The translations under genes and the position numbers were made by a program. DNA of 64,000 nucleotides from JBJEFI01 sp051873875 (lineage in GTDB: Bacteria; Bacillota; Bacilli; Bacillales; Bacillaceae_G): NCBI GenBank assembly GCA_051873875.1, contig JBJEFI010000152.1, forward strand, positions 1 to 64,000, given 5' to 3'. Shown here piece after piece: positions 34,422-45,674 of this stretch. Positions within the stretch are counted from its first letter, which is position 1. Each line of letters opens with the position of its first letter. The notes beneath the pieces were generated by a model that saw nothing but the letters and a program-made list of their open reading frames with translations, was not told the origin of the DNA and searched no databases.

Positions 34422-35165
34422 ATGTTAACTGTTTCTAACTTAAAGAAAACGTTTAAAAATCATCATGTTTTAAAAGGAATTGATTTTTCGATTCAAAAAG
34501 GTGAAGTTGTATCTATTATTGGACCATCAGGTTCAGGGAAAACCACATTTTTAAGATGCTTAAATTATCTTGAACAGCCTGAAAGTGGCACAATTCAATT
34601 TCATAATCAAACAATTGATTTTAGTAAGCCATTAGCAAAAGAACATTTAAGTAATCTTCGTCAATTATCAAATATGGTGTTTCAGCAATTCAACTTGTTT
34701 CCTCATTTAACTGTACTACAAAATGTAATGATACCTTTAACAGTTGTTGGAAAGATGAAGGAAGAACAAGCAAATGAAATAGCAACTCAATTATTAAAAC
34801 AAGTAGGATTGGAAAATCATCTTCACCATTATCCAATTCAATTATCTGGTGGACAACAACAACGAGTAGGGATTGCTCGTGCTCTTGTAACAAAACCAGA
34901 GGTATTATTGTTAGATGAACCAACTTCTGCTTTAGATCCATTGCTTGTGAAAGATGTGTTAACTGTTATTCAACAATTGGCAACAGAAGGCAAGACAATG
35001 GTTATTGTGACACATGAATTGCAATTTGCCTTTGACGTTTCTGATCGAATTATTTACATGGAGCAAGGAGAAATTATTGAAGAAGGAACGCCAACGCAAT
35101 TATTGACAAATCCGAAAGATTTGCGAACAAAAGCTTTTTTAGAAAGTTATTTTCAGGCTAACTAA
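34422..35165 (+). CDS. tcyC: TcyC-like amino-acid ABC transporter ATPase
   Basis: A 247-residue ATPase with Walker [15 protein letters not shown], signature [15 protein letters not shown], Walker [13 protein letters not shown] and switch His in IVTHELQF. I prefer ATG 34422 (AGGTGA five to six bases upstream, same length as B. subtilis TcyC) over GTG 34413. It is the last gene of the operon. Confidence 0.86.
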   Translation: MLTVSNLKKTFKNHHVLKGIDFSIQKGEVVSIIGPSGSGKTTFLRCLNYLEQPESGTIQFHNQTIDFSKPLAKEHLSNLRQLSNMVFQQFNLFPHLTVLQNVMIPLTVVGKMKEEQANEIATQLLKQVGLENHLHHYPIQLSGGQQQRVGIARALVTKPEVLLLDEPTSALDPLLVKDVLTVIQQLATEGKTMVIVTHELQFAFDVSDRIIYMEQGEIIEEGTPTQLLTNPKDLRTKAFLESYFQAN

Positions 35166-35195
35166 CGCTATAAAAAATAAATAACGTATATAACT

Positions 35196-35228
35196 AAAAG
35201 AAGGTGTTTATTTACACCTTCTTTTTTG
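35196..35228 (+). terminator. Terminator of the tcyABC-like operon
   Basis: The stem AAGAAGGTGT / ACACCTTCTT and T6. Confidence 0.85.
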
Positions 35229-35298
35229 CCATGAAAACCTTTGTTGCATCATATACATATGAAAAGTAGTGAAATATGTGGACAAGGGGTGGCATCAA

Positions 35299-36573
35299 AT
35301 GAAAAAAGTATGTGTAGTTGGGCTTGGTTATATTGGTTTGCCGACTGCGCTTTTGTTTGCTAATCATGGGATGATTGTACATGGATATGATATTAATGAA
35401 AGATTGGTAAAAGAATTGAATGCAGGAAGATGTTCCATCGGAGAAGAAGGGATAAAGGAGTTATTAAAACAAGGATTTCAGAATGGGACGCTTACGATAG
35501 GAACTACCTTACAGGAAGCGGACGCCTTTATTATTGCCGTGCCGTCCCCTATTTTAAGTAATAAAGAAGCAGATTTACGAGCAGTAAAACAGGCAACAGC
35601 TAGCATTCTTCCCCATATAAAAAAAGGAAATCTAGTTGTCTTAGAATCTACGGTTCCGCCTAAAACAGTTGAGAAGGTCGTTCTTCCAATTTTACAAATG
35701 AGTGGTTTAAAGGTTGGAGAGGATATATTTATTTCTCATTTTCCGGAAAGAGCGATTCCGGGACAATTAATTTATGAATTACAGCACAACGATCGTATCG
35801 TTGGAGGAATTAATGAAATTTCTGCTAATATGACGATGGAATTATATAAAGCCTTTGTAAAAGGTACTTTCTATTTAACAGATGTGACGACAGCTGAGCT
35901 AGTGAAAGTGGTAGAAAATACGTATCGAGATATTAATATTGCCTTTGCTAATGAGCTAGCATTAATATGTGAAAAAATTGGGGTAAATGTATGGGAAGTG
36001 ATCTCTTTAGCAAATCATCATCCGCGAGTAAATGTTCATCATCCTGGTCCGGGAGTAGGAGGGCATTGTATCGCAGTAGACCCTTGGTTTTTAGTTGAGA
36101 TGGTTCAGTCAGAAGCAAAGTTAATTGCCATGGCAAGAAGAAGAAATGATGAGATGCCTTATTATATCGTGAAAAAAATAAGACAGGTGTTTGCCAAACA
36201 AGATATTCAACTTGGAAGAGTTGCATTACTAGGGCTAGCCTTTAAAGGGAATGTAGATGATTGTCGGGAAAGTCCTGCTTTTACCATTATTGAATTGTTA
36301 AAGCAACATCGTCTTTCTTATACGGTCTATGATCCATATGTGGAACAGCAAATGGTTCCTTTTCAATGCAAGACAGTTCAAGAGGCAGTAAATGGGGCTG
36401 ATATCATCGTTGCATTAACGGATCATGATCAATTTTATAATTTAAATATGAATAGCTACCCTGTTCGGCACAAAATAGTATTGGATACGAGAAATTGTTT
36501 AAATCATGATAAATGGCGACAAGAAGGTTTTGAAGTTCACCTATTAGGAGATGCTAAATGTAAAAACGAATAG
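35299..36573 (+). CDS. WecC-like UDP-N-acetyl-D-mannosaminuronate dehydrogenase
   Basis: A 424-residue NAD-dependent UDP-sugar dehydrogenase: Rossmann VCVVGLGYIGLPTALLFANH, central ELVKVVENTYRDINIAFANE, catalytic Cys in GPGVGGHCIAVDPWFLVE, and C-terminal GLAFKGNVDDCRESPAF. The I-G-L-P-T start and GGHCIAVDPWF mark the UDP-ManNAc(A) branch rather than UDP-glucose dehydrogenase. ATG 35299 follows AAGGGGTGG. It is next to a TagA-type transferase (10 bp), which suggests that both build a ManNAc-type secondary wall polymer. Confidence 0.87.
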   Translation: MKKVCVVGLGYIGLPTALLFANHGMIVHGYDINERLVKELNAGRCSIGEEGIKELLKQGFQNGTLTIGTTLQEADAFIIAVPSPILSNKEADLRAVKQATASILPHIKKGNLVVLESTVPPKTVEKVVLPILQMSGLKVGEDIFISHFPERAIPGQLIYELQHNDRIVGGINEISANMTMELYKAFVKGTFYLTDVTTAELVKVVENTYRDINIAFANELALICEKIGVNVWEVISLANHHPRVNVHHPGPGVGGHCIAVDPWFLVEMVQSEAKLIAMARRRNDEMPYYIVKKIRQVFAKQDIQLGRVALLGLAFKGNVDDCRESPAFTIIELLKQHRLSYTVYDPYVEQQMVPFQCKTVQEAVNGADIIVALTDHDQFYNLNMNSYPVRHKIVLDTRNCLNHDKWRQEGFEVHLLGDAKCKNE

Positions 36574-36583
36574 GTGAATGGAA

Positions 36584-37303
36584 ATGATTGAAAATATATT
36601 AGGTGTTTCAGTTTCTTTATTACATGATGAGGATTTGATTCAGCAATTGTTTCAACGTATACAAGAGAAACAAAAAGCATTTGTTGTGGCTATTAACCCT
36701 GAAAAAATTATGAAGGCTCGTAAAGATGAAGAACTGAAAACGCTGTTAAATAAAGCAACATACCCCATTCCAGATGGGATTGGGGTTATTTTGGCTTCCA
36801 AATTAAAAAGAGGACAAATAAAACAGCGAATTACTGGGATTGATATGATGGTAAAAATATGTGCTTATGCAGAGATGGTAGGAAAGCGTGTTTTTTTATA
36901 TGGAGGAAGGCCAGGTATTGCTCAAATTGCTGCTGAAAAACTAGTACAACAATTTCCTAATCTACAAATTGCAGGAACACATCATGGATTTGAACAAAAT
37001 AATCAAATTCTTATTCGAAAAATAAATGATAGTAATGCGGACATTGTATTTGTTGCATTAGGAAGTCCGAGGCAGGAGAAGTGGATAGTAGCTAATATGG
37101 ATCAGTTAAATTCTTATGTATTTCAAGGTGTTGGTGGTTCTTATGATGTGTTAGCTGGAACGATTAATCGAGCACCTTTACTTTTTCAGCAAGTAGGACT
37201 TGAATGGTTATATCGATTAGCAAAGGAACCGTGGCGAGTCAAAAGACAACTTTCTTTGGTTTCTTTTTTATTTCTTGCTCTTTTAGATAAACGGATGGTG
37301 TAA
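36584..37303 (+). CDS. WecG/TagA/CpsF-family glycosyltransferase
   Basis: A 239-residue GT26 enzyme. It shows VAINPEKIMKARKDEEL, YPIPDGIGVILASKL, RITGIDMM (the catalytic Asp/Thr region), FLYGGRPGIAQIAAEKL and FVALGSPRQEKWI. TagA adds ManNAc to undecaprenyl-PP-GlcNAc in wall teichoic acid linkage units, and WecG uses ManNAcA. The partner dehydrogenase makes a ManNAcA acceptor sugar plausible. Two ATGs compete (36578, 36584); the second has AGGTG at a proper distance. Confidence 0.88.
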   Translation: MIENILGVSVSLLHDEDLIQQLFQRIQEKQKAFVVAINPEKIMKARKDEELKTLLNKATYPIPDGIGVILASKLKRGQIKQRITGIDMMVKICAYAEMVGKRVFLYGGRPGIAQIAAEKLVQQFPNLQIAGTHHGFEQNNQILIRKINDSNADIVFVALGSPRQEKWIVANMDQLNSYVFQGVGGSYDVLAGTINRAPLLFQQVGLEWLYRLAKEPWRVKRQLSLVSFLFLALLDKRMV

Positions 37304-37392
37304 AAAAGAAGTATTTTAAAATTTATTATTGCTTTTTTTTTCGTCAATAGATACCTTTAATAAAAGAGCGAAAAAAGAATGAGGCGGTAAAT

Positions 37393-38400
37393 GTGACGGA
37401 TAAACAAGAAAAAAGAGTTTTACAATTTCCTAATTTAAAAAAAAGATTACTTGAACGTGGATACGAAGCTTTAAATCATAAACAGTTTGAAGTTGCTTAT
37501 GAATGTTTTTCACAAATGCGTGAATATGGCTATGAGTCTAATGAGAGTGAACTAGCCGTAGTTATTTGTTTAGTAGAGCTAAATGAATTAAAAGAGGCGA
37601 AGGAACGCTGTGAAGCCTTGCTTTTTGAGGCAAAGCCAATTGTAACAGATGCGATTGAGATTTATTTATCAATCCTTGTTCAATTACATGATTACAAAGA
37701 AATAGCAGATACGTTGCAATGGCTAAAGGAGCAACGTAATATCGATCAAACTCACTTAGAGAAGCTAATGTCATTAATGGACTTCGCTAAAAAACAGCAA
37801 AAATTTGAAGAAGAGAAACAAGAAGATAGCTCACAAGAAAAGGAGCTAGAAGCAGTCTTACTTCATTCCTCGTCTGTTGCCCAACAGCTTGGCATGATAC
37901 ACGGATTAAAGAATAGTAACATTCGAATGTATCTTCCTATTTTAAAGGATTATTTAAAGAAGGAAGATGCTCATCCAATCGTAAAGACGACGATTTTACT
38001 ATTACTAATGGAACAAGGAGTAAATGAGGAAATAGAGGTACAAAAGTTTGGTCAAGCAATCATGATTAATCCAGTAACGTTAAAACCTTCTACAGAAGAA
38101 CCGTTTACTTGGGAAGTATTGGACTTATTGGAAAAAGAAATTGAGAGTGAAAATCCAACAATGTATGGACTTTTGAAAGAATATTATATTCAATATCTAT
38201 ATACAATATTTCCACTTACATACGCGTATTCAAAAGAGGAATATGCAGCGGCTCTCTATTACTTTGGTAGTGAATTACAAGGATTGCAAGTTTCTAAAGC
38301 ATCTATTTGTGAGCAATTTGGTCTAGTAGATGACAAAAATTTAATTATATTACATAATCATTTCATAGACCTTGAGAAATATAATCAATTTGATGTATAA
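37393..38400 (+). CDS. ysoA: YsoA-like TPR/repeat protein upstream of tig
   Basis: A 335-residue, mostly alpha-helical cytoplasmic protein with TPR-like helices in the first 130 residues (LLERGYEALNHKQFEVAYEC, then CFSQMREYGYESNESELAVV), a Gln/Glu-rich linker and a HEAT-like second half. Its place directly before tig matches ysoA of B. subtilis. Its function is unknown. The start is GTG 37393 with GAGGCGG upstream. Confidence 0.75.
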   Translation: MTDKQEKRVLQFPNLKKRLLERGYEALNHKQFEVAYECFSQMREYGYESNESELAVVICLVELNELKEAKERCEALLFEAKPIVTDAIEIYLSILVQLHDYKEIADTLQWLKEQRNIDQTHLEKLMSLMDFAKKQQKFEEEKQEDSSQEKELEAVLLHSSSVAQQLGMIHGLKNSNIRMYLPILKDYLKKEDAHPIVKTTILLLLMEQGVNEEIEVQKFGQAIMINPVTLKPSTEEPFTWEVLDLLEKEIESENPTMYGLLKEYYIQYLYTIFPLTYAYSKEEYAAALYYFGSELQGLQVSKASICEQFGLVDDKNLIILHNHFIDLEKYNQFDV

Positions 38401-38524
38401 TAAAATGGTTGCATAATAAAATAGAATCGTTTTAAATGATTTTATTCATAACTTATTTAGTTCGTTTTTACAACTAAATGAAATTTTACTTAATTATGAT
38501 ATGTCTATTTTGGAGGTAGTATAA

Positions 38525-39802
38525 ATGGCAGCGAAATGGGAAAAATTAGAAGGTAATGTTGGCGTATTAACAGTAGAAGTTGACGCTGAAGTAGTAAACA
38601 GCGGAATCGACGCAGCATTCAAAAAAGTAGTAAAAAAATTAAACGTACCTGGTTTCCGTAAAGGGAAATTACCACGTCCAATGTTCGAAAAAATGTATGG
38701 TGTAGAAGCATTATACAATGATGCATTAGATATCATTTTACCAAAAGCATATTCAGATGCAATCGTTGAAACTGGTATCGAGCCTGTAGATCGTCCAGAA
38801 GTTGACGTAAAAGAAATGGAAAAAGGTCAAAAATTAGTATTCACTGCAAAAGTAACTGTTAAGCCAGAAGTAACTTTAGGTGACTACAAAGGTCTTGAAA
38901 TTGAAAAGATGGACCCAACAGTAACAGATGCAGACTTAGATGCTGAATTAGCAGCATTACAAGAAAAGCAAGCTGAATTAGTTGTAAAAGAAGATGGACA
39001 AGTTGAAAATGGTGATACAGTTGTAATCGACTTTGAAGGTTTCGTAGGCGAAGTTGCTTTCGAAGGTGGAAAAGGTGAAAACTATCCATTAGTAATCGGT
39101 TCTGGTTCTTTCATCCCAGGATTTGAAGAGCAATTAGTTGGTGCTAAAGCTGGCGAAAACCGTGACGTAGTTGTTACATTCCCAGAAGAGTACCATGCAA
39201 CTGATTTAGCTGGTAAAGAAGCAACTTTCAAAGTAACTGTTCACGAAGTAAAAGGAAAAGAACTTCCAACTTTAGATGACGAGTTTGCAAAAGATGTAAA
39301 TGAAGAAGTAGAAACTTTAGATGAGTTAAAAGCTAAATTACGTGAAGAATTAACTACTCGTAAAGCAAACGAAGCAGAAGGTAAATTACGCGATGACGTA
39401 ATCAACAAAGCTGTTGAAAATGCGACAGTAGACATTCCAGAAGTAATGGTAGAAGACGAAGTAAACCGTATGGTTAAAGAATTCGAAAACCGTTTATCTC
39501 AACAAGGTATGAACCTAGAATTATACTTCCAATTCACTGGTCAAACAGAAGAAACATTACGTGGACAAATGAGCGCAGATGCTGCAGTTCGTGTAAAAAC
39601 AAACTTAGTGCTTGAAGCAATTTTAAAAGCAGAAGGCATTGAAGTAACAGATGCAGACGTTGAAGCTGAATTCAATAAAATGTCTGAAATGTACAACATT
39701 CCAGTTGAACAATTAAAAGGCATGATTCAAGATACAGAAGCATTAAAACATGACTTAGGTATGCAAAAAACAGTTGAATTATTAGTAGCAAACGTAAAAT
39801 AA
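38525..39802 (+). CDS. tig: Trigger factor
   Basis: A 425-residue ribosome-associated chaperone. The N-terminal ribosome-binding signature [14 protein letters not shown] is followed by the FKBP-type PPIase domain ([40 protein letters not shown]) and the helical C-terminal chaperone arms. GGAGGTAGTATAA precedes the ATG. The codons are strongly biased (many A-ending, GTA/GAA), as expected for a highly expressed gene. Confidence 0.97.
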   Translation: MAAKWEKLEGNVGVLTVEVDAEVVNSGIDAAFKKVVKKLNVPGFRKGKLPRPMFEKMYGVEALYNDALDIILPKAYSDAIVETGIEPVDRPEVDVKEMEKGQKLVFTAKVTVKPEVTLGDYKGLEIEKMDPTVTDADLDAELAALQEKQAELVVKEDGQVENGDTVVIDFEGFVGEVAFEGGKGENYPLVIGSGSFIPGFEEQLVGAKAGENRDVVVTFPEEYHATDLAGKEATFKVTVHEVKGKELPTLDDEFAKDVNEEVETLDELKAKLREELTTRKANEAEGKLRDDVINKAVENATVDIPEVMVEDEVNRMVKEFENRLSQQGMNLELYFQFTGQTEETLRGQMSADAAVRVKTNLVLEAILKAEGIEVTDADVEAEFNKMSEMYNIPVEQLKGMIQDTEALKHDLGMQKTVELLVANVK

Positions 39803-39840
39803 TTTTACGTTAATTAACATAATTTAACGTTAATGTAGAG

Positions 39841-39876
39841 GGCAAGGCGCGGTTTTAAAATCGTGCCTTGTTTTTC
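39841..39876 (+). terminator. Terminator of tig
   Basis: The stem CAAGGCGCG / CGTGCCTTG and T5. Confidence 0.85.
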
Positions 39877-40053
39877 TAATAAAAATAAAGGATTTTTCAT
39901 ACATATCGCTAATCTTTATAGATAATTGCTTTTTATAGAAAGAAAACATACATAATTCAATTTTTTTAATTATATCTTTTAATAAGTTATAATAAAGGCA
40001 TACATATTTTATGAAGAAAAAAACGATAGTGTTGTTGTAAGGGGTGAAAGAAA

Positions 40054-41319
40054 TTGTTTAAATTTAATGAAGAAAAAGGGCAATTAAAGTGTTCTTTTTG
40101 TGGGAAATCACAGACACAAGTACGTAAGTTAGTTGCTGGACCAGGTGTGTATATTTGTGATGAATGTATTGAATTATGCACAGAAATTGTTCAAGAGGAA
40201 TTATCAAAAGATGAAGAAGTGGAATTCCAAGACATTCCAAAACCGATGGAGATTCGTGAGATTTTAGACGAATATGTTATTGGTCAAGACCGTGCGAAAA
40301 AAGCGCTTGCAGTAGCGGTTTATAATCATTACAAACGCATTAACTCTAATAGTAAAATCGACGATGTAGAACTTTCAAAAAGTAATATTTGTTTAATCGG
40401 ACCAACAGGTAGCGGGAAAACATTATTAGCACAAACATTGGCACGTATTCTGAACGTACCATTTGCAATCGCAGATGCAACTTCTTTAACGGAAGCTGGT
40501 TATGTCGGGGAAGATGTAGAAAATATTTTATTAAAGCTTATTCAATCAGCAGATTATGATATTGAAAAAGCAGAAAAAGGTATTATATACATAGACGAAA
40601 TTGATAAAGTAGCTCGTAAATCAGAAAATCCATCTATTACGCGTGACGTTTCAGGGGAAGGGGTACAACAAGCCCTATTAAAAATTCTTGAAGGTACAGT
40701 AGCTAGCGTCCCTCCTCAAGGTGGCCGTAAGCATCCACATCAAGAATTCATTCAAATTGATACAACAAATATTTTATTTATTTGTGGTGGCGCATTTGAT
40801 GGAATCGAACAAATTATTAAACGTCGTTTAGGTAAGAAAGTAATTGGTTTCGGTTCTGAATTAGGAGCAAAAGATGATTTAGATCATAAAGAAATTTTAA
40901 ACTATGCATTGCCAGAAGATTTATTACGTTTTGGTTTAATTCCAGAGTTTATTGGGCGTTTGCCAGTTATTGCAAACCTTCAACCATTAGATGAGGATGC
41001 ATTAGTTGAAATTTTAACGAAACCAAAAAATGCATTAGTGAAGCAGTATCAAAAGTTATTAGAACTTGATAATGTAGAACTTGCATTTGAGGATGAAGCA
41101 CTTCGTGAAATTGCCAAAAAAGCAATCGAACGTAAAACTGGTGCTCGTGGTCTTCGTTCAATCATTGAAGGTATTATGACTGAAGTAATGTTTGAAATTC
41201 CATCTCGTGAAGATGTAGAAAAATGCATTATTTCACCAGAAGTAGTAAAAGAAAATGCTATTCCAAAATTAATACTAGAAGATGGTTCTGTTGTTGATAA
41301 CAATCGAACATCTGCATAA
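40054..41319 (+). CDS. clpX: ClpX, ATPase subunit of the ClpXP protease
   Basis: A 421-residue AAA+ unfoldase. The N-terminal zinc-binding domain is [14 protein letters not shown] with CDECIELC. Walker A is [14 protein letters not shown], the pore loop is [10 protein letters not shown], and Walker B is [10 protein letters not shown]. The sensor 2 arginine lies in GARGLRS. The start is TTG 40054 ([12 protein letters not shown] is the conserved N terminus), with AAGGGGTGA upstream. It is monocistronic, with its own terminator. Confidence 0.97.
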   Translation: MFKFNEEKGQLKCSFCGKSQTQVRKLVAGPGVYICDECIELCTEIVQEELSKDEEVEFQDIPKPMEIREILDEYVIGQDRAKKALAVAVYNHYKRINSNSKIDDVELSKSNICLIGPTGSGKTLLAQTLARILNVPFAIADATSLTEAGYVGEDVENILLKLIQSADYDIEKAEKGIIYIDEIDKVARKSENPSITRDVSGEGVQQALLKILEGTVASVPPQGGRKHPHQEFIQIDTTNILFICGGAFDGIEQIIKRRLGKKVIGFGSELGAKDDLDHKEILNYALPEDLLRFGLIPEFIGRLPVIANLQPLDEDALVEILTKPKNALVKQYQKLLELDNVELAFEDEALREIAKKAIERKTGARGLRSIIEGIMTEVMFEIPSREDVEKCIISPEVVKENAIPKLILEDGSVVDNNRTSA

Positions 41320-41326
41320 AGTGAAA

Positions 41327-41358
41327 AGAAGAACTAGGAAAGCCTAGTTCTTTTTTTA
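41327..41358 (+). terminator. Terminator of clpX
   Basis: The stem AGAACTAG / CTAGTTCT and T7. Confidence 0.85.
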
Positions 41359-41515
41359 TTTCGTTTTCTTTGTCGTTCTTCATGATAGAGGTCGTCCTTT
41401 AGAGAAATGGTTGATTTTTTCTTTCTTTTTATTACAAATAAGCTGGATTGTTTAAGTATTTCCTTAAAAGGAAATACTAGGAGATACAGTTTATATAGGT
41501 AATAGGAGGAAGGAA

Positions 41516-43201
41516 ATGAACTGGACAAATATATTACTTATTATTCAAATGGTATTTGGAGTTATTATTGGTCTTTATTTTTGGAATTTATTAAAAGCAC
41601 AACGTACAACGAAAGTTTCTGTTGATCGAGAATCGTATAAAGAAATTGAGAAATTAAAAAAGCTACGTGCAATTTCCCTAACAGTTCCATTATCCGAACG
41701 AGTGAGACCAACGACATTCGCAGATATTGTTGGACAAGAAGAGGGAATTAAAGCATTAAAGGCTGCATTATGTGGGCCAAATCCTCAGCATGTTATCATT
41801 TATGGGCCACCAGGAGTAGGAAAAACAGCAGCAGCGAGATTAGTATTAGAATATGCAAAACAGACGGGAAAATCACCATTTCGCCAAGAAGCCGTCTTTA
41901 TTGAACTAGATGCAACGACAGCTAGATTCGATGAAAGAGGAATTGCAGATCCACTTATTGGTTCTGTTCATGACCCAATTTATCAAGGGGCAGGTGCGCT
42001 AGGACAGGCAGGTGTACCGCAGCCTAAAAAAGGAGCTGTAACAGATGCTCACGGAGGCGTATTGTTTATTGATGAAATCGGGGAACTGCACCCAATTCAA
42101 ATAAATAAATTATTAAAGGTATTAGAAGATCGGCGTGTGATGTTAGAAAGTGCTTATTATAGCGAAGAAAACGTCAATATTCCTTCTTATATTCATGATA
42201 TTTTTAAAAATGGACTGCCTGCGGATTTTCGCTTAGTAGGAGCAACAACTCGTTCTCCAGAAGAAATTCCTCCAGCAATTCGTTCTCGTTGTATCGAAGT
42301 ATTTTTTAGAGAATTAGAAAGTGATGAAATTAAAGAAATCGCTCGTAGTGCTGCCGAAAAAGTGAACGTTCAAATTGATGAAGAATGTATGACATTGGTA
42401 AGTGAATATGCAAGAAATGGTCGTGAGGCACTAAATTTAATTCAAATTGTTGCAGGTCTTGCGATTACAGAAGAAAAAACGCATATTTCATTGAAAGATA
42501 TGCAATGGATGATTGAAGCAAGTCAACTTGTACCGAAATATATTAAACATATTCGACCTCATCCAGAAATCGGTGTCGTTAACGGTTTAGCTGTATATGG
42601 ACCGAATATGGGGGCTTTATTAGAAATCGAAGTGTCTGCTATTAAAGCGGTTGAAAAGGGAACTATTACTGTAACAGGTATCGTAGAGGAAGAGAGTATC
42701 GGCGGTAATGGGAAATCAATTCGTCGTAAAAGCATGGCGAAAGGATCCCTTGAAAATGTAATTACAGTTTTAAAAGGGGAAGGATTATTAAAAAAAGAAT
42801 ATGATATTCATGTTAATTTCCCAGGGGGTATTCCGATTGATGGACCATCAGCAGGAATCACGATGGCAACAGGTATTTTTTCAGCTATTCGCAACCTTCC
42901 TATTGATAATAAGATTGCCATGACGGGAGAACTTGGTATCCATGGTGATGTAAAGCCAATTGGTGGGGTTTATGCGAAGATACTTGCTGCGAAAAAGGCA
43001 GGGGCAACAAGAGTGATTATTCCAGCTGATAATATGAAAAATATTTTGCGTGAAATTGAAGGGATTGAAATTATTCCTGTTACCCATATTCGTCAAGTGA
43101 TTTATTATGCTTTTGAAGATAGTGTAAAAGAAGAGGAAACAATGCCAATTGGAGAGGTTGCTTTTGTACAATTAAATATGGATGATGTGCAATCCATCTA
43201 A
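41516..43201 (+). CDS. lonB: LonB, sporulation-specific Lon-like protease
   Basis: A 561-residue membrane-anchored ATP-dependent protease. There is one N-terminal helix (ILLIIQMVFGVIIGLYFW), Walker [16 protein letters not shown] and the sigma-54-like VLFIDEIGEL Walker B. The Lon Ser-Lys dyad lies in [13 protein letters not shown] and GGVYAKILAAKKAG. In B. subtilis it is expressed in the forespore and localises there. The order clpX-lonB-lonA is conserved. GGAGGAAGGAA precedes the ATG. Confidence 0.95.
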   Translation: MNWTNILLIIQMVFGVIIGLYFWNLLKAQRTTKVSVDRESYKEIEKLKKLRAISLTVPLSERVRPTTFADIVGQEEGIKALKAALCGPNPQHVIIYGPPGVGKTAAARLVLEYAKQTGKSPFRQEAVFIELDATTARFDERGIADPLIGSVHDPIYQGAGALGQAGVPQPKKGAVTDAHGGVLFIDEIGELHPIQINKLLKVLEDRRVMLESAYYSEENVNIPSYIHDIFKNGLPADFRLVGATTRSPEEIPPAIRSRCIEVFFRELESDEIKEIARSAAEKVNVQIDEECMTLVSEYARNGREALNLIQIVAGLAITEEKTHISLKDMQWMIEASQLVPKYIKHIRPHPEIGVVNGLAVYGPNMGALLEIEVSAIKAVEKGTITVTGIVEEESIGGNGKSIRRKSMAKGSLENVITVLKGEGLLKKEYDIHVNFPGGIPIDGPSAGITMATGIFSAIRNLPIDNKIAMTGELGIHGDVKPIGGVYAKILAAKKAGATRVIIPADNMKNILREIEGIEIIPVTHIRQVIYYAFEDSVKEEETMPIGEVAFVQLNMDDVQSI

Positions 43202-43239
43202 ATACCTCTTTCAAAATAAACGAAAAAATGATAGTATTT

Positions 43240-43272
43240 TAAAAAGCTGGGTCCATTATTGGCCGGCTTTTT
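43240..43272 (+). terminator. Terminator of lonB
   Basis: The stem AAAAAGCTGG / CCGGCTTTTT. Confidence 0.65.
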
Positions 43273-43352
43273 GTTTGTTCCAATATGATTGCATAATTGA
43301 AAGGTTGTAATATACAATAAGTGAATAGAGATAAAAAGGTGAGGTGTTGGCA

Positions 43353-45674
43353 GTGAGCGAACAAAACAATACACGAATTCCACTACTGCCTTTAAGGGGG
43401 ATTATCGTTTATCCAACGATGGTCGTTCATTTAGACGTAGGAAGAGAAAAATCAATTAACGCAGTAGAGCAAGCAGGTTTAGAAAATCAGCTAATTTTAC
43501 TCGTTTCACAAAAAGATGCTAGTGAAGAGTACCCATCAAGTGAAGATATTTTTGAAGTTGGAACATTAGCTCGAATTAAATCTATGTTAAAATTACCAAA
43601 TGATACAGTTCGTATCTTAGTAGAAGGATTAGATCGAGCAAAATTGTTAGATTACATAGATGAAGAAGAATGTACTTTTGCATCAATCGAAATAGAAAAA
43701 GATCGTACAACAGCGACTTTAGAAGAAGAAGCATTAATGCGTACATTATTAGGGCACTTTGAACAATATACACGCCTATCAAAAAAAGTAACGCCTGAAA
43801 CGTACTTATCGATTAAAGATTTAGAAGAGCCAGGTCGTTTGGCGGATATTATTGCATCTAATTTACCGTTAAAACTAAAACAAAAACAAGAATTGCTTAG
43901 CCTATTTGATATAAATGAGCGATTAATAAAATTAGTTGGTTATATACAAGATGAAAAAGAATTACTTCATTTAGAAAAGAAAATCAGTCAACGTGTAAAG
44001 GCGTCAATGGAGCGTACACAAAAGGAGTATTTTCTACGTGAACAAATGAAGGCCATTCAAAAAGAATTAGGCGATAAAGATGGAAAAGGCAGCGAAGTAG
44101 ATGAGTTGCGAGAAAAGATAGAAAATAAAGGAATGCCAGAAAAAGTATTGGAAGTAGCTTTAAAAGAATTAGATCGTTACGAAAGCATTCCAACCAGCTC
44201 TGCTGAAAGTGGTGTTATTCGCAATTATCTAGATTGGCTAGTTTCCATTCCGTGGACAGAGGAAACAGAAGAACGAATTGATTTAGAACAAGCAGAAGAA
44301 ATCTTAAATGAAGATCATTACGGACTAGAAAAAGTAAAAGAACGAGTACTAGAATTCTTAGCAGTTAAAAAGTTAACAAATTCACTAAAAGGGCCAATTC
44401 TTTGTTTAGTAGGACCTCCAGGGGTCGGAAAAACATCCTTAGCTCGTTCGATTGCAACAGCCTTAAATCGTAATTTCATTCGTGTTTCTCTTGGCGGTGT
44501 TCGTGACGAATCAGAAATTCGTGGTCATCGTCGTACGTACGTTGGTGCAATGCCGGGACGTATTATTCAAGGGATGAAAAAGGCAGAGACGATTAATCCA
44601 TTGTTTTTATTAGATGAAATCGATAAAATGGCGAGTGATTTTCGTGGAGACCCTGCTTCGGCCATGTTAGAAGTATTAGATCCAGAACAAAATCATAATT
44701 TTAGTGATCATTATATTGCAGAGCCTTATGATTTATCAAAGGTTATGTTTATTGCGACAGCTAACTCACTAGCAACAATTCCAGGACCATTATTAGACCG
44801 TATGGAAATTATTTCAATCGGTGGGTATACAGAAGTGGAGAAAGTCCACATTGCGTTAAGTCATCTTTTACCAAAACAAATGAAAGAAAACGGTTTGAAA
44901 AAAGGGAATCTGATTGTAAAAGAAGAAGCTGTCCTTAAAATTGTTCGCTATTATACACGAGAAGCTGGGGTTCGTTCTTTAGAGCGTGTATTAGGATCCC
45001 TTTGTCGTAAAGTAGCGAAAATAATTGTGACAGAGGATCGAAAACGTATTACAATTACTGAGAAAAATGTAGAGAAATACTTAGGGAAAACAAAGTATAG
45101 CTATGGACAAGCTGAAATTGAAGATCAAGTTGGTGTAGCAACTGGTCTGGCTTATACATCCGTTGGTGGTGATACACTAGCCATTGAAGTATCCGTTTAT
45201 CCAGGGAAGGGAAAACTAATGTTAACAGGAAAGCTTGGTGATGTGATGAAAGAATCGGCTCAAGCTGCGTTTAGTTATATTAGTGCAAAAGCAGAAGAAT
45301 TGCATATTGATCCACATTTCCGCGAGAAAAATGATATTCATATTCATGTACCAGAAGGTGCTGTGCCAAAAGATGGGCCATCAGCGGGTATTACAATGGC
45401 AACTGCCCTTGTCTCTGCTTTAACGAACAAACCAATTCGTCGTGAAGTAGGAATGACAGGTGAAATTACGTTGCGTGGTCGTGTCTTGCCAATTGGTGGA
45501 TTAAAAGAAAAATCATTAAGTGCTCATCGAGCAGGTTTAACAACGGTTATTTTACCGAAAGATAATGAAAAAGACATTGAAGACATTCCAAAGAGTGTAA
45601 GAGAAGGATTAAACTTTATTCCAGTCTCTCACCTAGATGAAGTGTTAGCAATCGCATTAGTAGGAGAGAAATAA
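43353..45674 (+). CDS. lonA: LonA, ATP-dependent protease La
   Basis: A 773-residue AAA+ protease: an N-terminal substrate-binding domain ([20 protein letters not shown]), central coiled coil, Walker [16 protein letters not shown], Walker [10 protein letters not shown], and a C-terminal protease domain with Ser in [15 protein letters not shown] and Lys in [17 protein letters not shown] 43353 is preferred because AAAGGTGAGG ends eight bases upstream; TTG/GTG codons at 43344-43347 lie too close to that site. engB follows directly. Confidence 0.95.
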   Translation: MSEQNNTRIPLLPLRGIIVYPTMVVHLDVGREKSINAVEQAGLENQLILLVSQKDASEEYPSSEDIFEVGTLARIKSMLKLPNDTVRILVEGLDRAKLLDYIDEEECTFASIEIEKDRTTATLEEEALMRTLLGHFEQYTRLSKKVTPETYLSIKDLEEPGRLADIIASNLPLKLKQKQELLSLFDINERLIKLVGYIQDEKELLHLEKKISQRVKASMERTQKEYFLREQMKAIQKELGDKDGKGSEVDELREKIENKGMPEKVLEVALKELDRYESIPTSSAESGVIRNYLDWLVSIPWTEETEERIDLEQAEEILNEDHYGLEKVKERVLEFLAVKKLTNSLKGPILCLVGPPGVGKTSLARSIATALNRNFIRVSLGGVRDESEIRGHRRTYVGAMPGRIIQGMKKAETINPLFLLDEIDKMASDFRGDPASAMLEVLDPEQNHNFSDHYIAEPYDLSKVMFIATANSLATIPGPLLDRMEIISIGGYTEVEKVHIALSHLLPKQMKENGLKKGNLIVKEEAVLKIVRYYTREAGVRSLERVLGSLCRKVAKIIVTEDRKRITITEKNVEKYLGKTKYSYGQAEIEDQVGVATGLAYTSVGGDTLAIEVSVYPGKGKLMLTGKLGDVMKESAQAAFSYISAKAEELHIDPHFREKNDIHIHVPEGAVPKDGPSAGITMATALVSALTNKPIRREVGMTGEITLRGRVLPIGGLKEKSLSAHRAGLTTVILPKDNEKDIEDIPKSVREGLNFIPVSHLDEVLAIALVGEK

